Shown one piece after another: positions 28,896 to 36,626 of a stretch of 64,000 bases of DNA (position 1 is the stretch's first letter; the number at the start of each line of letters is the position of its first letter). Where the stretch lies: NCBI GenBank assembly GCA_963726825.1, contig CAVSDT010000002.1, positions 620,001 through 684,000 on the forward strand. The letters run 5' to 3'. The translations under genes and the position numbers were made by a program. The notes under the pieces are model-generated. The model worked only from the letters and a program-made list of their open reading frames with translations, searched no databases and was not told the origin of the DNA. The stretch is from DATLGB01 sp963726825 (GTDB taxonomy: Bacteria; Actinomycetota; Thermoleophilia; Solirubrobacterales; Solirubrobacteraceae).

Positions 28896-29522
28896 TCAGG
28901 AGTTCTTCAGGATGATGCCCTGGAGGGTGTTGGCCACCTTCTCCGTGGCATCGACGGCCGATTCGAGCCGTTCGAAGATGTCCTTCCAGCGGATCACGAC
29001 CATCGGGTCGATCGCCCGCTCGAAGAGGGAGGCGAGCGCAGCACGCTCGAGACGGTCACCGTCGTTCTCGAGCCGGTGGATCTCGACCACGTAGTGCGAG
29101 AGGTCCTGCATGGTGCGCAGGCGGGGCAGCGCCTCCTCGATCTGGCGGCAGGCCTGGTGCAGGACCTTCGCCATCTCGATCGCCTGGTCCATCGGGGCCT
29201 CGACCCGGTAGAGGCCGAGGAAGTCCGCGACCTCCTCGGTGAAGTCCAGGATGTCGTCGAGCCCCGAGGCGAGGCCGATGATGTCCTCGCGGTCGATGGG
29301 GGTGACGAACGTGGCGTTGAGCTTGTGGATGATGTCGTGGGTGATCCGGTCGCCCTCCTGCTCGGCGAGCAGGATCTCCCGGGTCAGGTCCGACCGCTCC
29401 GGCCAGCCCTCGAGCATCGTCTCGAGCATCGCCGCGGCCTTCACGATGTTCGCGGCGGCTTCCTCGAACAGGTCGTAGAACCCCCGTTCCCTGGGCATGA
29501 AGAGCTCTGTGAGACGGGACAT
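28896..29522 (-). CDS. DUF47 / PhoU-like phosphate transport accessory protein
   Basis: A 208-residue all-helical protein of the DUF47 (YkaA, TIGR00153) family. Typical segments are FYDLFEEAAANIVKAA, LLAEQEGDRITHDIIHKLN, the metal-contacting EGD/END motifs (also HRLENDGDRLERAAL) and DREDIIGLASGLDDILD. Such proteins sit beside Pit and are thought to modulate phosphate uptake. ATG start; 12 bases after panB, four bases before pit, on the same strand. Confidence 0.93.
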   Translation of the reverse strand: MSRLTELFMPRERGFYDLFEEAAANIVKAAAMLETMLEGWPERSDLTREILLAEQEGDRITHDIIHKLNATFVTPIDREDIIGLASGLDDILDFTEEVADFLGLYRVEAPMDQAIEMAKVLHQACRQIEEALPRLRTMQDLSHYVVEIHRLENDGDRLERAALASLFERAIDPMVVIRWKDIFERLESAVDATEKVANTLQGIILKNS

Positions 29523-29534
29523 GGTGGGCGGAGG

Positions 29535-30422
29535 CTACCGCGTTCGCGCATGCCCTTCGGAGACGATCGTCCGCAGCCGCTCGAGCTCCTCCGGCGCGAT
29601 CGAATACGAGTGCTCCGGCGCGGGGAACTCGCGCGTGCGCACGGCCTGGGCGTAGGCCTCCACGCCGCGGCGCATCTCGCTGCGCACGTCGGCGAACCGG
29701 CGGACGAACTTCGGGACGTGCCCGCGGTGGATCGCGAGCAGGTCGTGGAGGACGAGCACCTGACCGTCGGTCGCCGGCCCGGCGCCGATCCCGATCACGA
29801 CGAGGGCCAGCTCGCCCATGACCAGATCGGTCACCTCGGCCGGAACGGCCTCGAAGACCACGCCGAAGCACCCGGCCTCCTGCAGGTCCAGGGCGTCCTC
29901 GACGATCCCGGCCGCGCGCTCCGCCGTGCGGCCCTGGGCGCGGTAGCCGCCGAGGGCCGTCGCGGTCTGCGGCGTGAGGCCGACGTGGCCCATGACGGGG
30001 ATGCCGGCGGCGACGATCGCCCGCGCGCGCTGCACGGACGTGCCGCCCCCCTCGAGCTTGATCGCGTCGCAGCCACCCTCCTTGACGAAGCGCTGGGCCG
30101 TCAGCACGGCCTGCTCGTCGGAGGCCTCGTAGGAGCCGAACGGCAGGTCGCCGACGAGGAACGGCGTCTGCAGGCCGCGGCGGACGGCCCGGGTGAGCAT
30201 CAGCAGCTCGTCGACCGTGACCGGGACGGTGCTGTCGTAGCCGAGCACGTTGTTGGCCGCGGAGTCGCCGACGAGCACCATGTCGACCCCGGCCTCCTCC
30301 GCGACGAGGGCGCCGGGATGGTCGTAGGCGGTCACCATCACGATCGGCTCGCCGAGGGCCTTCTTCTCGCCGAGGGCGGTGAGCGAGATGGGCTTGCGGT
30401 CTTCGCGCGGGGCGCTGGACAT
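29535..30422 (-). CDS. panB: 3-methyl-2-oxobutanoate hydroxymethyltransferase (PanB)
   Basis: A 295-residue enzyme that makes ketopantoate from 2-oxoisovalerate and 5,10-methylene-THF, the first committed step to pantothenate and CoA. Motifs: MVTAYDHPGALVAEEAGVD, the Mg-binding DMVLVGDSAANNVLGYDST, GGCDAIKLEGG, PVMGHVGLTPQTATALGGYR and GCFGVVFEAVP with the catalytic Glu. Normal length. An AGGAGG lies 11 bases before the ATG. It follows the panC fusion by six bases and precedes DUF47-pit, so pantothenate and phosphate uptake genes seem cotranscribed. Confidence 0.97.
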   Translation of the reverse strand: MSSAPREDRKPISLTALGEKKALGEPIVMVTAYDHPGALVAEEAGVDMVLVGDSAANNVLGYDSTVPVTVDELLMLTRAVRRGLQTPFLVGDLPFGSYEASDEQAVLTAQRFVKEGGCDAIKLEGGGTSVQRARAIVAAGIPVMGHVGLTPQTATALGGYRAQGRTAERAAGIVEDALDLQEAGCFGVVFEAVPAEVTDLVMGELALVVIGIGAGPATDGQVLVLHDLLAIHRGHVPKFVRRFADVRSEMRRGVEAYAQAVRTREFPAPEHSYSIAPEELERLRTIVSEGHARTR

Positions 30423-30428
30423 GCTGGG

Positions 30429-32132
30429 TCAGGCCTCCTGGGTGGGGGTGAGCTCGGCGTTGTCGATCAGGCGGGTCGCGCCGACGCGGGCGGCGAGCGC
30501 GAGCAGCGCGCGGCGCCCGACGGTCGCGATCGGCCGGAAGCTGTCGGGGTCGACGACGGCGACGTAGTCGGGCTCGATCCCCGCGGCGCGCAGGGCCCCT
30601 TCGGCGATCGCGATGAGCGCGGCGGCGTCGCGCTCCCCCGCGGCCGCGGCGGCCTGGGCGGCATGGAGGCCGGCGCTGAGGGCGGCCGCGCTCGCGCGCT
30701 CGGCGGGGGAGAGGTGGACGTTGCGCGACGAGCGTGCGAGGCCGTCGGGCTCGCGCACCGTCGGGACGACGTCGAGGGTGACCGGCACGTCGAGGTCGCG
30801 GATGAGGCGCCGGACGACGGCGACCTGCTGGGCGTCCTTGGCGCCGAAGACGACGTCGTCTGGGCCGACCATCAGCAGCATCTTGAGCACCACGGTGGCG
30901 ACCCCGTCGAAGTGCCCCGGCCGGAGCGCCCCCTCGAGGCCCTCGGCGGGCCCCGCGACGGAGACCGTCGTCGCGAACCCGTCCGGGTAGACCTCGGTCA
31001 CGTCGGGGGCGAAGACGACGTCCGCCCCCGCCGCGGAGGCGGTGCGCACGTCGCCCGCCTCGTCGCGCGGGTAGGCGGCGAGGTCGGACTGCTCCGTGAA
31101 CTGGGTCGGGTTGACGAAGATCCACACGACCACCCGGTCGGCGATCGCGGCGGCCCGCTCGATGAGCGCGGCGTGCCCGGCGTGGAGGGCCCCCATGGTG
31201 GGCACGAGCGCGACCCGCTCCCCGGCCGCCCGCCACCCGGCGACGAGCGCCCGGACCGCGGAGACGGAGCGGACGACGGGGGCGGGCGCGGCCGCGGCCG
31301 TGGCCGTGGACGCCGTGGAGTTCCGTGACGCACCTAAAGTCGCGTTTGTGTCGCTGTGACGACCTCCGCGCGACTTGAGGTCCGTCACGGACCCGCGCGC
31401 GACCGTGACGGAACCGCGCGCGAGGGCGCGCGTCGCGTCCGCCAGTGCGTCGAAGAGCTCCACGAGGTGCGGGGTCCTCGCCTCGATCGCGTCCCGGTGG
31501 GCCTGGACCGTCGCCTCGTCGCCGCGGGCGATCGGGCCCGTCAGGGCGGTCCCGCCCGTCGCGCCCCAGTTCTCCGCCGTCGCGCGGACGATCGGCAGCA
31601 GCGCCGCACGGTCGATGCCGGCGGTGACGCCGAGCTCCTCCGCCGCCGCCTCGAGGGTGACGAGGAAGTTGGATGCCATGCAGCTCGCCGCGTGGTAGGC
31701 CGCGCGATCGGCGTCGGCGACCTCGAAGGGGGCCATCGCACACGCGCCGGCGAGGGCGCGGGCCACCGCGAGCGCCCGGGGGGTCGATCCGGCGACGGCG
31801 GCGGGGGCACCGCGAAGGGCGTCGGCGCCCGACCCCGCGGGGACGGTCATGAGCGGGTGGACGGACAGCGCCTCGTGGCCGGCGTCGGCGAGCGGGGCCA
31901 GCTTCGTCGCGCCCGAGACGTGGGCGACCAGCGGCCCGGCGGGAACGGCATGGGCGGCCGCCGCGATGGCGGCGTCGGGGACGCACAGGACCACGAGCGT
32001 GGCGTCGGCCGCAGGGACCTCGGCGCGGCGCAGCGGGCCGTCGACGGTGCGTCCGCTCGCCCGGAGGGCAGCCGCGAGGGCGGTGCCGAGGCGACCAGCG
32101 CCGACGAGGGCGATCCGGTCCAGTTCTCGCAT
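30429..32132 (-). CDS. panC: DUF2520 Rossmann protein fused to pantothenate synthetase PanC
   Basis: A 567-residue fusion. Residues 1 to about 240 are a Rossmann/DUF2520 protein (IALVGAGRLGTALAAALRAS, SVHPLMTVP, then the helical AAYHAASCMASNFLVTLEAA), a family often encoded next to panC and suspected to supply ketopantoate reductase activity. After a linker of roughly 40 Ser/Thr/Arg-rich residues comes complete PanC: VPTMGALHAGHAALIE (HxGH), FVNPTQF, VFGAKDAQQVAVVRR and ARSSRNVHLSP. PanC joins pantoate and beta-alanine. The linker DNA (31323-31424) is an inverted plus tandem repeat. ATG start at 32132; no stop separates the halves. Confidence 0.92.
   Translation of the reverse strand: MRELDRIALVGAGRLGTALAAALRASGRTVDGPLRRAEVPAADATLVVLCVPDAAIAAAAHAVPAGPLVAHVSGATKLAPLADAGHEALSVHPLMTVPAGSGADALRGAPAAVAGSTPRALAVARALAGACAMAPFEVADADRAAYHAASCMASNFLVTLEAAAEELGVTAGIDRAALLPIVRATAENWGATGGTALTGPIARGDEATVQAHRDAIEARTPHLVELFDALADATRALARGSVTVARGSVTDLKSRGGRHSDTNATLGASRNSTASTATAAAAPAPVVRSVSAVRALVAGWRAAGERVALVPTMGALHAGHAALIERAAAIADRVVVWIFVNPTQFTEQSDLAAYPRDEAGDVRTASAAGADVVFAPDVTEVYPDGFATTVSVAGPAEGLEGALRPGHFDGVATVVLKMLLMVGPDDVVFGAKDAQQVAVVRRLIRDLDVPVTLDVVPTVREPDGLARSSRNVHLSPAERASAAALSAGLHAAQAAAAAGERDAAALIAIAEGALRAAGIEPDYVAVVDPDSFRPIATVGRRALLALAARVGATRLIDNAELTPTQEA
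31323..31424 (-). repeat. Palindromic and tandem repeat inside the DUF2520-PanC linker
   Basis: An imperfect inverted repeat with 22-base arms (31323-31344 and 31369-31390, 20 of 22 paired) around a 24-base loop, followed by two 21-bp tandem units (31382-31402 and 31403-31423) that reuse one arm. The block stays in frame and encodes the Ser/Thr/Arg-rich linker of the fusion. Confidence 0.8.
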
Positions 32133-32144
32133 GAGATACCGGCT

Positions 32145-32167
32145 GGGAAGAGGGGGGTGGGGGTGGG
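32145..32167 (+). other. Potential G-quadruplex tract between panC fusion and UDG gene
   Basis: Four G-runs on the plus strand (GGG, GGGGGG, GGGGG, GGG) separated by loops of 4, 1 and 1 bases, just upstream of the minus-strand panC fusion start. This fits the canonical quadruplex pattern; whether it folds is unknown. Confidence 0.5.
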
Positions 32168-32242
32168 TCCTGCCGCGGGTCCGTCCCGCGCAGGGTGACG
32201 GCCCGACTGCTTCGCCAGTGTACCCACGGCCCGGCCGGGCGT

Positions 32243-32248
32243 TACGTT
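32243..32248 (+). promoter_or_regulatory. -10 element, leaderless type, for uracil-DNA glycosylase
   Basis: TACGTT followed by seven bases and ATG 32256; no ribosome site between. Confidence 0.55.
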
Positions 32249-32255
32249 GCGGGCC

Positions 32256-32954
32256 ATGGCCACCGCGGAGGAGCGCCGGGACGAGCTCAAGGCCGCCTAC
32301 CAGCAGGCCTCGGCGTGCGTCCGCTGTCCCCAGCTGGCCGCCGAGCGCACCCAGGTCGTGTTCGGCTCCGGTCACGCCGACGCGGACCTGATGTTCATCG
32401 GGGAGGCGCCCGGTCGCAACGAGGACGAGCAGGGCCTCCCGTTCGTCGGCGCCGCTGGCAAGCTCCTGTCGGAGCTGCTCGCCGAGATCGGCCTGGAGCG
32501 CTCGCAGGTGTTCGTCGCCAACGCGCTCAAGTGCCGCCCGCCGGGGAATCGCGACCCGCTCCCGCAGGAGCTCGCCAACTGCCGGCCCTACCTCGACCGC
32601 CAGCTGGAGCTGATCCAGCCGAAGGTCGTCTGCACGCTCGGCAACTTCGCCACGAAGCTCGTGCGGGGCGACACCACCGGCGTCACGAAGCTGCACGGGA
32701 AGGCCGAGGTCATCGTCATCGGGCCACGCACGGTGCGGCTGCTGCCGCTCTACCACCCCGCTGCGGCGCTCTACACCCGGTCGCTGCTGGACACGCTCCG
32801 GGCCGACTTCGCCCGCATCCCCGCGCTGCTGGCGCTGGACGCGCCGGAGCAGGCCGCGCCCCCGAGGCCCGAGCCCGAGCCGCGGCCGCAGCCGGCACCG
32901 CAGCCGCCGCCCGCGAGGACCCGCGACGAGGACGACCAGCTCGGGCTGTTCTGA
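32256..32954 (+). CDS. Type 4 (Fe-S) uracil-DNA glycosylase with C-terminal clamp-binding-like motif
   Basis: A 232-residue family 4 uracil-DNA glycosylase. Four 4Fe-4S cysteines: CVRC near the N-terminus, then LKCRPPGNRDP and ELANCRPYL. The uracil pocket motif is GEAPGRNEDEQGLPFVG and the DNA-contact motif is YHPAAAL. It removes uracil from DNA after cytosine deamination. The C-terminus is a Pro-rich tail ending DDQLGLF, close to the bacterial beta-clamp-binding consensus QLxLF. The start is the ATG at 32256, not the upstream in-frame codon at 32247, because of the promoter spacing. Confidence 0.93.
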   Translation: MATAEERRDELKAAYQQASACVRCPQLAAERTQVVFGSGHADADLMFIGEAPGRNEDEQGLPFVGAAGKLLSELLAEIGLERSQVFVANALKCRPPGNRDPLPQELANCRPYLDRQLELIQPKVVCTLGNFATKLVRGDTTGVTKLHGKAEVIVIGPRTVRLLPLYHPAAALYTRSLLDTLRADFARIPALLALDAPEQAAPPRPEPEPRPQPAPQPPPARTRDEDDQLGLF

Positions 32955-32965
32955 CGCCGCCGGCG

Positions 32966-33550
32966 TCAGCGCCGGCCGACGCGCTCCTCAGCGGTGATCG
33001 CGTAGCGCTCGTGGTCGCGCCAGCGGCCGCCGATCAGCAGATAGCGGGGGGAGAAGCCCTCCAGGCGGAAGCCGGCGCCGCGCGCGAGAGCCGACGAGGG
33101 GACGTTGCCGGGCTGGATGTTGGCCTCGAGCCGATGGAGCGCCAGCGGCCCGAAGGCGTGGTCGAGCACGAGCTGCAAGGCGGCGCCCATGTAGCCGCGG
33201 TTGGCGTGCGCCGCGTGCCCGTAGTAGCCGAGGTAGGCGCTCTGGAACGCGCCGCGGAAGATCTGGGAGATGGTGAACACGCCCGCGATCGCGTCGTCCT
33301 CGGCGCGGCAGGCGAGCAGGGTCACGACGTCCTCCCGGCGCGCGCGGGCGACGAGGTCGTCGAACTGGTCGCGGCGCTCGGGCGGGTACACCCACGGGTG
33401 ATGGAGCTCGCGCGACGCGCGCACGAGCTCGAGGAACTCGTCGCGATCGGCGTAGTCGATCTCGCGCAGGGCGACGGTGCCCTCCGTCGCCAAGCGTCGG
33501 TCGGGGCCCTGGTCCGGACGGTTGGCGGCGCGGCGAACCCGGTCGAGCAT
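32966..33550 (-). CDS. GNAT N-acetyltransferase (RimJ/RimL-like)
   Basis: A 194-residue protein: VALREIDYADRDEFLELVRA at the N-terminus, GVFTISQIFRGAFQSAYLGY, the acetyl-CoA motif region ANRGYMGAALQLVLDHAF, and LHRLEANIQPGNVPSSALAR, typical of ribosomal-protein alanine acetyltransferases. Target unknown. The ATG at 33550 is the first start after the broken flippase gene; a GTG near residue 26 is an alternative. It is convergent with the uracil-DNA glycosylase gene 11 bases away. Confidence 0.85.
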   Translation of the reverse strand: MLDRVRRAANRPDQGPDRRLATEGTVALREIDYADRDEFLELVRASRELHHPWVYPPERRDQFDDLVARARREDVVTLLACRAEDDAIAGVFTISQIFRGAFQSAYLGYYGHAAHANRGYMGAALQLVLDHAFGPLALHRLEANIQPGNVPSSALARGAGFRLEGFSPRYLLIGGRWRDHERYAITAEERVGRR

Positions 33551-34247
33551 CGACGGGGAACGGTACTCCGCGGGCGGGCGTGGGGGCGCGTCAGATCGCG
33601 GGCTCGCCCGGGCGCTCGTCGCGGCGCGCGCGCACGGCGGCGCCGAGCACGAGGACGGCGGCGACGGCCTGCAGCGCGAGCACCCGGCCTGCGAACGCCG
33701 CGAGGGTGTCCGCGCTCGCGAGCACGAACGGCTCGGCCGCCGCGACGACCAACAGCCCGAGGACGAACCTGCGCCGGTGCAGCCCAAGGAGGAACTGCAC
33801 GGCGACGTACGCGGCCGCGAGCAGCGCGAAGGCCGCGCCGAGCGGCAGCAGGACGTCGGCGCCCGAGGTGTACTCCTCCCCGAACGCGAGGCGCAGGATG
33901 GTCGACGGGACGAACGCGAACAGCGCCAGGGCGGGGACGGTGAGGATCCCGATCAGCGCGAGCGCCCGCCACAGGACACCACGCGGATCGCGTCCGGCAG
34001 CGGCCTGGCGCGTCGTCTCCGGAAGCACCCACAGCCCGACGCCCACGGCGATCCACACGATCGCCTTCGCCGCGACGGTGGTGGCGGCGTAGACCCCGGC
34101 AGGGTCGGCGGCGAGCGCCCGGCGGGCCATGATCACGTCCACGTTCTGCAGCGCGGCGACGAGGATCAGCCCCGCGATCGGCACGGCAGCGGTCCGCGCG
34201 ACGGTGCGCAGATGCCGCTCAGGGGCCAGTTCGCCGCCCTCCGCCCG

Positions 34248-34296
34248 GGGGTGGCGGAGGTTGACCGCATCGGATCCGGTCAACCTCCGCCACCCC
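34248..34296. repeat. Perfect 20-bp inverted repeat inside split flippase gene
   Basis: Arms 34248-34267 and 34277-34296 are perfectly complementary around a nine-base loop. The frame switch between flippase halves occurs here. It resembles a small mobile palindromic element; no transposase is nearby. Confidence 0.85.
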
Positions 34297-34301
34297 AGGG
34301 C

Positions 34302-34376
34302 GGGGACGGCCTGGGTGGGGACGGCTTGGGCGGGGACGGCTTGGGTGGGGACGGCTTGGGTGGGGACGGCTTGGGG
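34302..34376. repeat. Five 15-bp tandem repeats in split flippase gene
   Basis: Five units of GGGGACGGCTTGGGT with one or two substitutions directly beside the 20-bp hairpin. On the coding strand they encode Ser-Arg-Pro-His-Pro repeats. Confidence 0.85.
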
Positions 34377-35069
34377 CGGGGGCCGGACCGAGCCGTCGCG
34401 CGAGCACCGCCGCGAGGACCAGCGCGATCAGGCCGTAGGCCAGCCCGAGGCCGAGGTAGGCGCCGGTGACCCCGAGGCCCACGGCCGCCAGCACCAGCGC
34501 GACGAGGATCCGGCCGACGCCCTCCGCCGCCAGCGACGCGGCCACCCCCTTGTAGGCGCCCGCCGAGAGCAGCAGCCCGCGCTGCACGCAGACGAGCAGC
34601 CACAGGGTCGCGGTGGCCGGGACGGCCGCCGCCCCCCAGGTCTCGTCGACGTTGACGAGGCCGGCGAGCGGCTCGCGCAGGACCGCGGCGACCACGGACA
34701 CGGCCAGCAGCAGCCCGAGCAGGCGCGTCGTCCAGCGCCGCAGGGTCGCCGCCAGCTCGGGGCCGCCGCCGAGCCGCCCGAGCGTCCCCCGCCGCGCGAC
34801 CGCGACCTGGAGCGCGGAGCCCGGCACGAGCATGATCACCGTGAAGTTCGTCAGGGCGGCCAGCGCGCCGTAGCCGTCCGTCCCGAGCACCCGGGTGAAG
34901 ACGACGGTGAAGACGATCGCCGCCCCCTGCTGGACGATCGTCGCCACGGCGAGCAACGCCGCGGCGGCGCTCTCTGATCGGCGCAGCGCCGCGAGGCGTG
35001 CGCGCGGTGGCACGGACGCCTCCATGCCGGCGAAGGTAGTGACCCGGCCCATCCAGCCGGGTTCGGCCC

Positions 35070-35075
35070 TAGGGT
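35070..35075 (+). promoter_or_regulatory. -10 element, leaderless type, for LPTTG protein
   Basis: TAGGGT followed by eight bases and ATG 35084. It may also drive the downstream tsaE-tsaB-rimI-tsaD genes, which overlap one another. Confidence 0.55.
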
Positions 35076-35083
35076 TCGCAGCG

Positions 35084-35470
35084 ATGCTCCCGACGGTCCG
35101 CCGGATGGCCCTCACGGGGTCGCTGCTCCTTGCGCTCGCCGCCCCCGCGGGCGCCGGCGCCCAGGGCATCGCGGACGTGCCGCCGCTCTCGGCCGACCCG
35201 CCGGCGGGTTTCGGCCCGAAGCCGAAGCCGACGCCGACGGCCACGCCCAGCCCGACGCCCACGCCAACCGCCACCGCCACCGCCACGCCCACCGCCACCC
35301 CCGAGCCGACGGCGACGCCCACCGCCACCGCCCGCCCGGGCTCCGCCCGTGTCCGGCACCTGCCCACCACGGGCACGGACGCGGGCGCGCTCGCCCTCGC
35401 CGGCATCAGCCTGCTCGCCTTCGGCGCCAGCCTCCGCCTCCAGCTGGCCCTGCGCGATGGGCGCGTCTGA
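35084..35470 (+). CDS. LPxTG-anchored Pro/Thr-rich surface protein
   Basis: A 128-residue secreted protein: signal peptide (MALTGSLLLALAAPAGAGAQ), a low-complexity stalk of Pro-Thr-Ala repeats (KPTPTATPSPTPTPTATATA), then the sortase signal LPTTG, a hydrophobic helix (ALALAGISLLAFGASLRL) and a positively charged tail. Sortase would link it to the cell wall. There is no globular domain, so it may be a spacer or adhesin-like stub. The last 14 bases overlap tsaE. Confidence 0.8.
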   Translation: MLPTVRRMALTGSLLLALAAPAGAGAQGIADVPPLSADPPAGFGPKPKPTPTATPSPTPTPTATATATPTATPEPTATPTATARPGSARVRHLPTTGTDAGALALAGISLLAFGASLRLQLALRDGRV

Positions 35471-35897
35471 CGCGCGCAGGACCGCCTCGGGGGCCGAGAC
35501 GGAGGCCCTCGGCGCCGAGCTCGCGGCCACGCTGCGCCCCGGCGACGTCGTGCTCGTCTCGGGCGAGCTGGGCGCCGGCAAGACGACCTTCGTGCGCGGT
35601 GCGCTCCGGGCGCTCGGCGTCGCCGGCCCGGTCACCAGCCCGACCTTCGTCGTCGGCGTGCTCCACGACGGCGACGCCGGGCCCGTCGCGCACCTCGACC
35701 TCTACCGCCTCGGCGGGCTGGCCGACGAGGACCCCGGCCTGCTGGATCCCTACTTCCAGCCGGACACCATCTCCTTCGTCGAATGGCCGGAGCAGGCCGA
35801 GACGGAGGCGCTCGCCGCCGGCGGCCGCCCCGTGCGCACGCACGTGACCCTCGCCCACGCGGGCGGGGACGCCCGGGAGATCACGTGGTCGTCCTAG
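35457..35897 (+). CDS. tsaE: tRNA t6A biosynthesis ATPase TsaE
   Basis: A 146-residue P-loop protein: Walker A SGELGAGKTTFVRG, VTSPTFVV, AHLDLYRLGG and the EWPEQ motif define TsaE. It powers the TsaB-TsaD-TsaE complex that makes N6-threonylcarbamoyladenosine at position 37 of ANN-decoding tRNAs. ATG start inside the end of the LPTTG gene; its stop lies 13 bases inside tsaB, so all are translationally coupled. Confidence 0.95.
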   Translation: MGASDARRTASGAETEALGAELAATLRPGDVVLVSGELGAGKTTFVRGALRALGVAGPVTSPTFVVGVLHDGDAGPVAHLDLYRLGGLADEDPGLLDPYFQPDTISFVEWPEQAETEALAAGGRPVRTHVTLAHAGGDAREITWSS

Positions 35898-36565
35898 GCC
35901 TGGACACCGCGACGGCCGCCGCGTCGGCCGCCGTGCTGACGGACGACGGCACGGCGGTCGAGCGCCGCCACGACCCCGCCCCCGGCGAGCGCCCCGGCCA
36001 CTCCGCCCGCCTGCTGGAGCTGGCCGAGGCGGCGCTGGAGGCCGCGGGCGTGGGGTGGGACGGCGTCGGCCGGATCGCCGTGGGCATCGGTCCCGGCGGC
36101 TTCACCGGCCTGCGCATCGGCCTCGCCACCGCCCGCGGCCTTGCGCAGGGCCGCGGCATCGAGCTCGTCGGCGTGTCGTCGCTGGCGGCGCTCGCGTTGC
36201 CCGCCCTGCGCCCCGGCGCCACCGTCCTCGGCGTCATCGACGCCCGCCGCGGCGAGGCCTTCGCCGCCGCCTACGGCCCCAGCGGGTCCGAGCTGCAGGA
36301 GGCCGCCGCGCGCAAGCCCGAGGCGCTCGCCGAGCTCGTCGCCGGCCTGGGCACCGGCGTGCGGGCGGTGGGAGACGGCGCGGTAGCCTTCAGGGCCGTG
36401 CTGGAGGCGGCCGGAGCGCACGTCGCACCCGACGCCGACGCGGCGCACCGACTCACCGCGACCGCCGTCTGCCGGCTCGGTCGCGACGCTGCCGCCCCCG
36501 TCGGCGCGGCCCCCTTGCCCGACTACCGGCGCGACCCCGACGCCGTCGCCCGCAGGACCCCGTGA
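35885..36565 (+). CDS. tsaB: tRNA t6A biosynthesis protein TsaB
   Basis: A 226-residue ASKHA-fold protein (VVLGLDTATAAASAAVLTDD; GIGPGGFTGLRIGLATARGL; VIDARRGEAFAAAYG) that pairs with TsaD in t6A formation. GTG start at 35885 by homology, overlapping tsaE. The 3' junction with rimI contains a 24-bp near-perfect duplication, so a 16-codon mini-ORF (GTG 36562 to TGA 36612) bridges the tsaB stop and the rimI start. Confidence 0.93.
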   Translation: MVVLGLDTATAAASAAVLTDDGTAVERRHDPAPGERPGHSARLLELAEAALEAAGVGWDGVGRIAVGIGPGGFTGLRIGLATARGLAQGRGIELVGVSSLAALALPALRPGATVLGVIDARRGEAFAAAYGPSGSELQEAAARKPEALAELVAGLGTGVRAVGDGAVAFRAVLEAAGAHVAPDADAAHRLTATAVCRLGRDAAAPVGAAPLPDYRRDPDAVARRTP

Positions 36566-36626
36566 CCGCGACCCGCCGCCGCTGCGACGCCGCCGCGCCC
36601 GAGACCCCGTGACCGCGATCCGCCGC
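36556..36626 (+). repeat. Duplicated tsaB-rimI junction (24-bp direct repeat, 47-bp offset)
   Basis: Bases 36556-36579 and 36603-36626 match at 23 of 24 positions. Each copy contains a GTGA stop/start overlap; the first opens a 16-codon ORF that closes exactly in the rimI GTGA. Confidence 0.8.

Larger units (their letters stand above)
33591..35025 (-). pseudogene. Polysaccharide flippase split by a hairpin/tandem-repeat insertion
   Basis: Two halves of one MOP-family flippase lie in different frames. The N-terminal half (35025 to a stop at 34219) begins VATIVQQGAAIVFTVVFTRV and keeps about six helices, ending in Ser-Arg-Pro-His repeats and a Pro/Gly tail encoded by inserted DNA. The C-terminal half (34283 to 33591) starts within the hairpin and continues with VARTAAVPIAGLILVAALQN and about six more helices. 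The insertion is a 20-bp perfect hairpin (34248-34296) plus five 15-bp units (34302-34376). A functional protein would need re-initiation at TTG 34283 or two-subunit assembly. Confidence 0.8.

Noticed and set aside
32133..32756. Extension of the DUF2520-PanC ORF upstream to 32756
   Set aside because: It runs antisense through the uracil-DNA glycosylase gene and lacks family similarity; the Rossmann start is at 32132.
34302..34376. 15-bp repeats considered as CRISPR or phage attachment site
   Set aside because: Too short, no spacers, no integrase or cas genes nearby.
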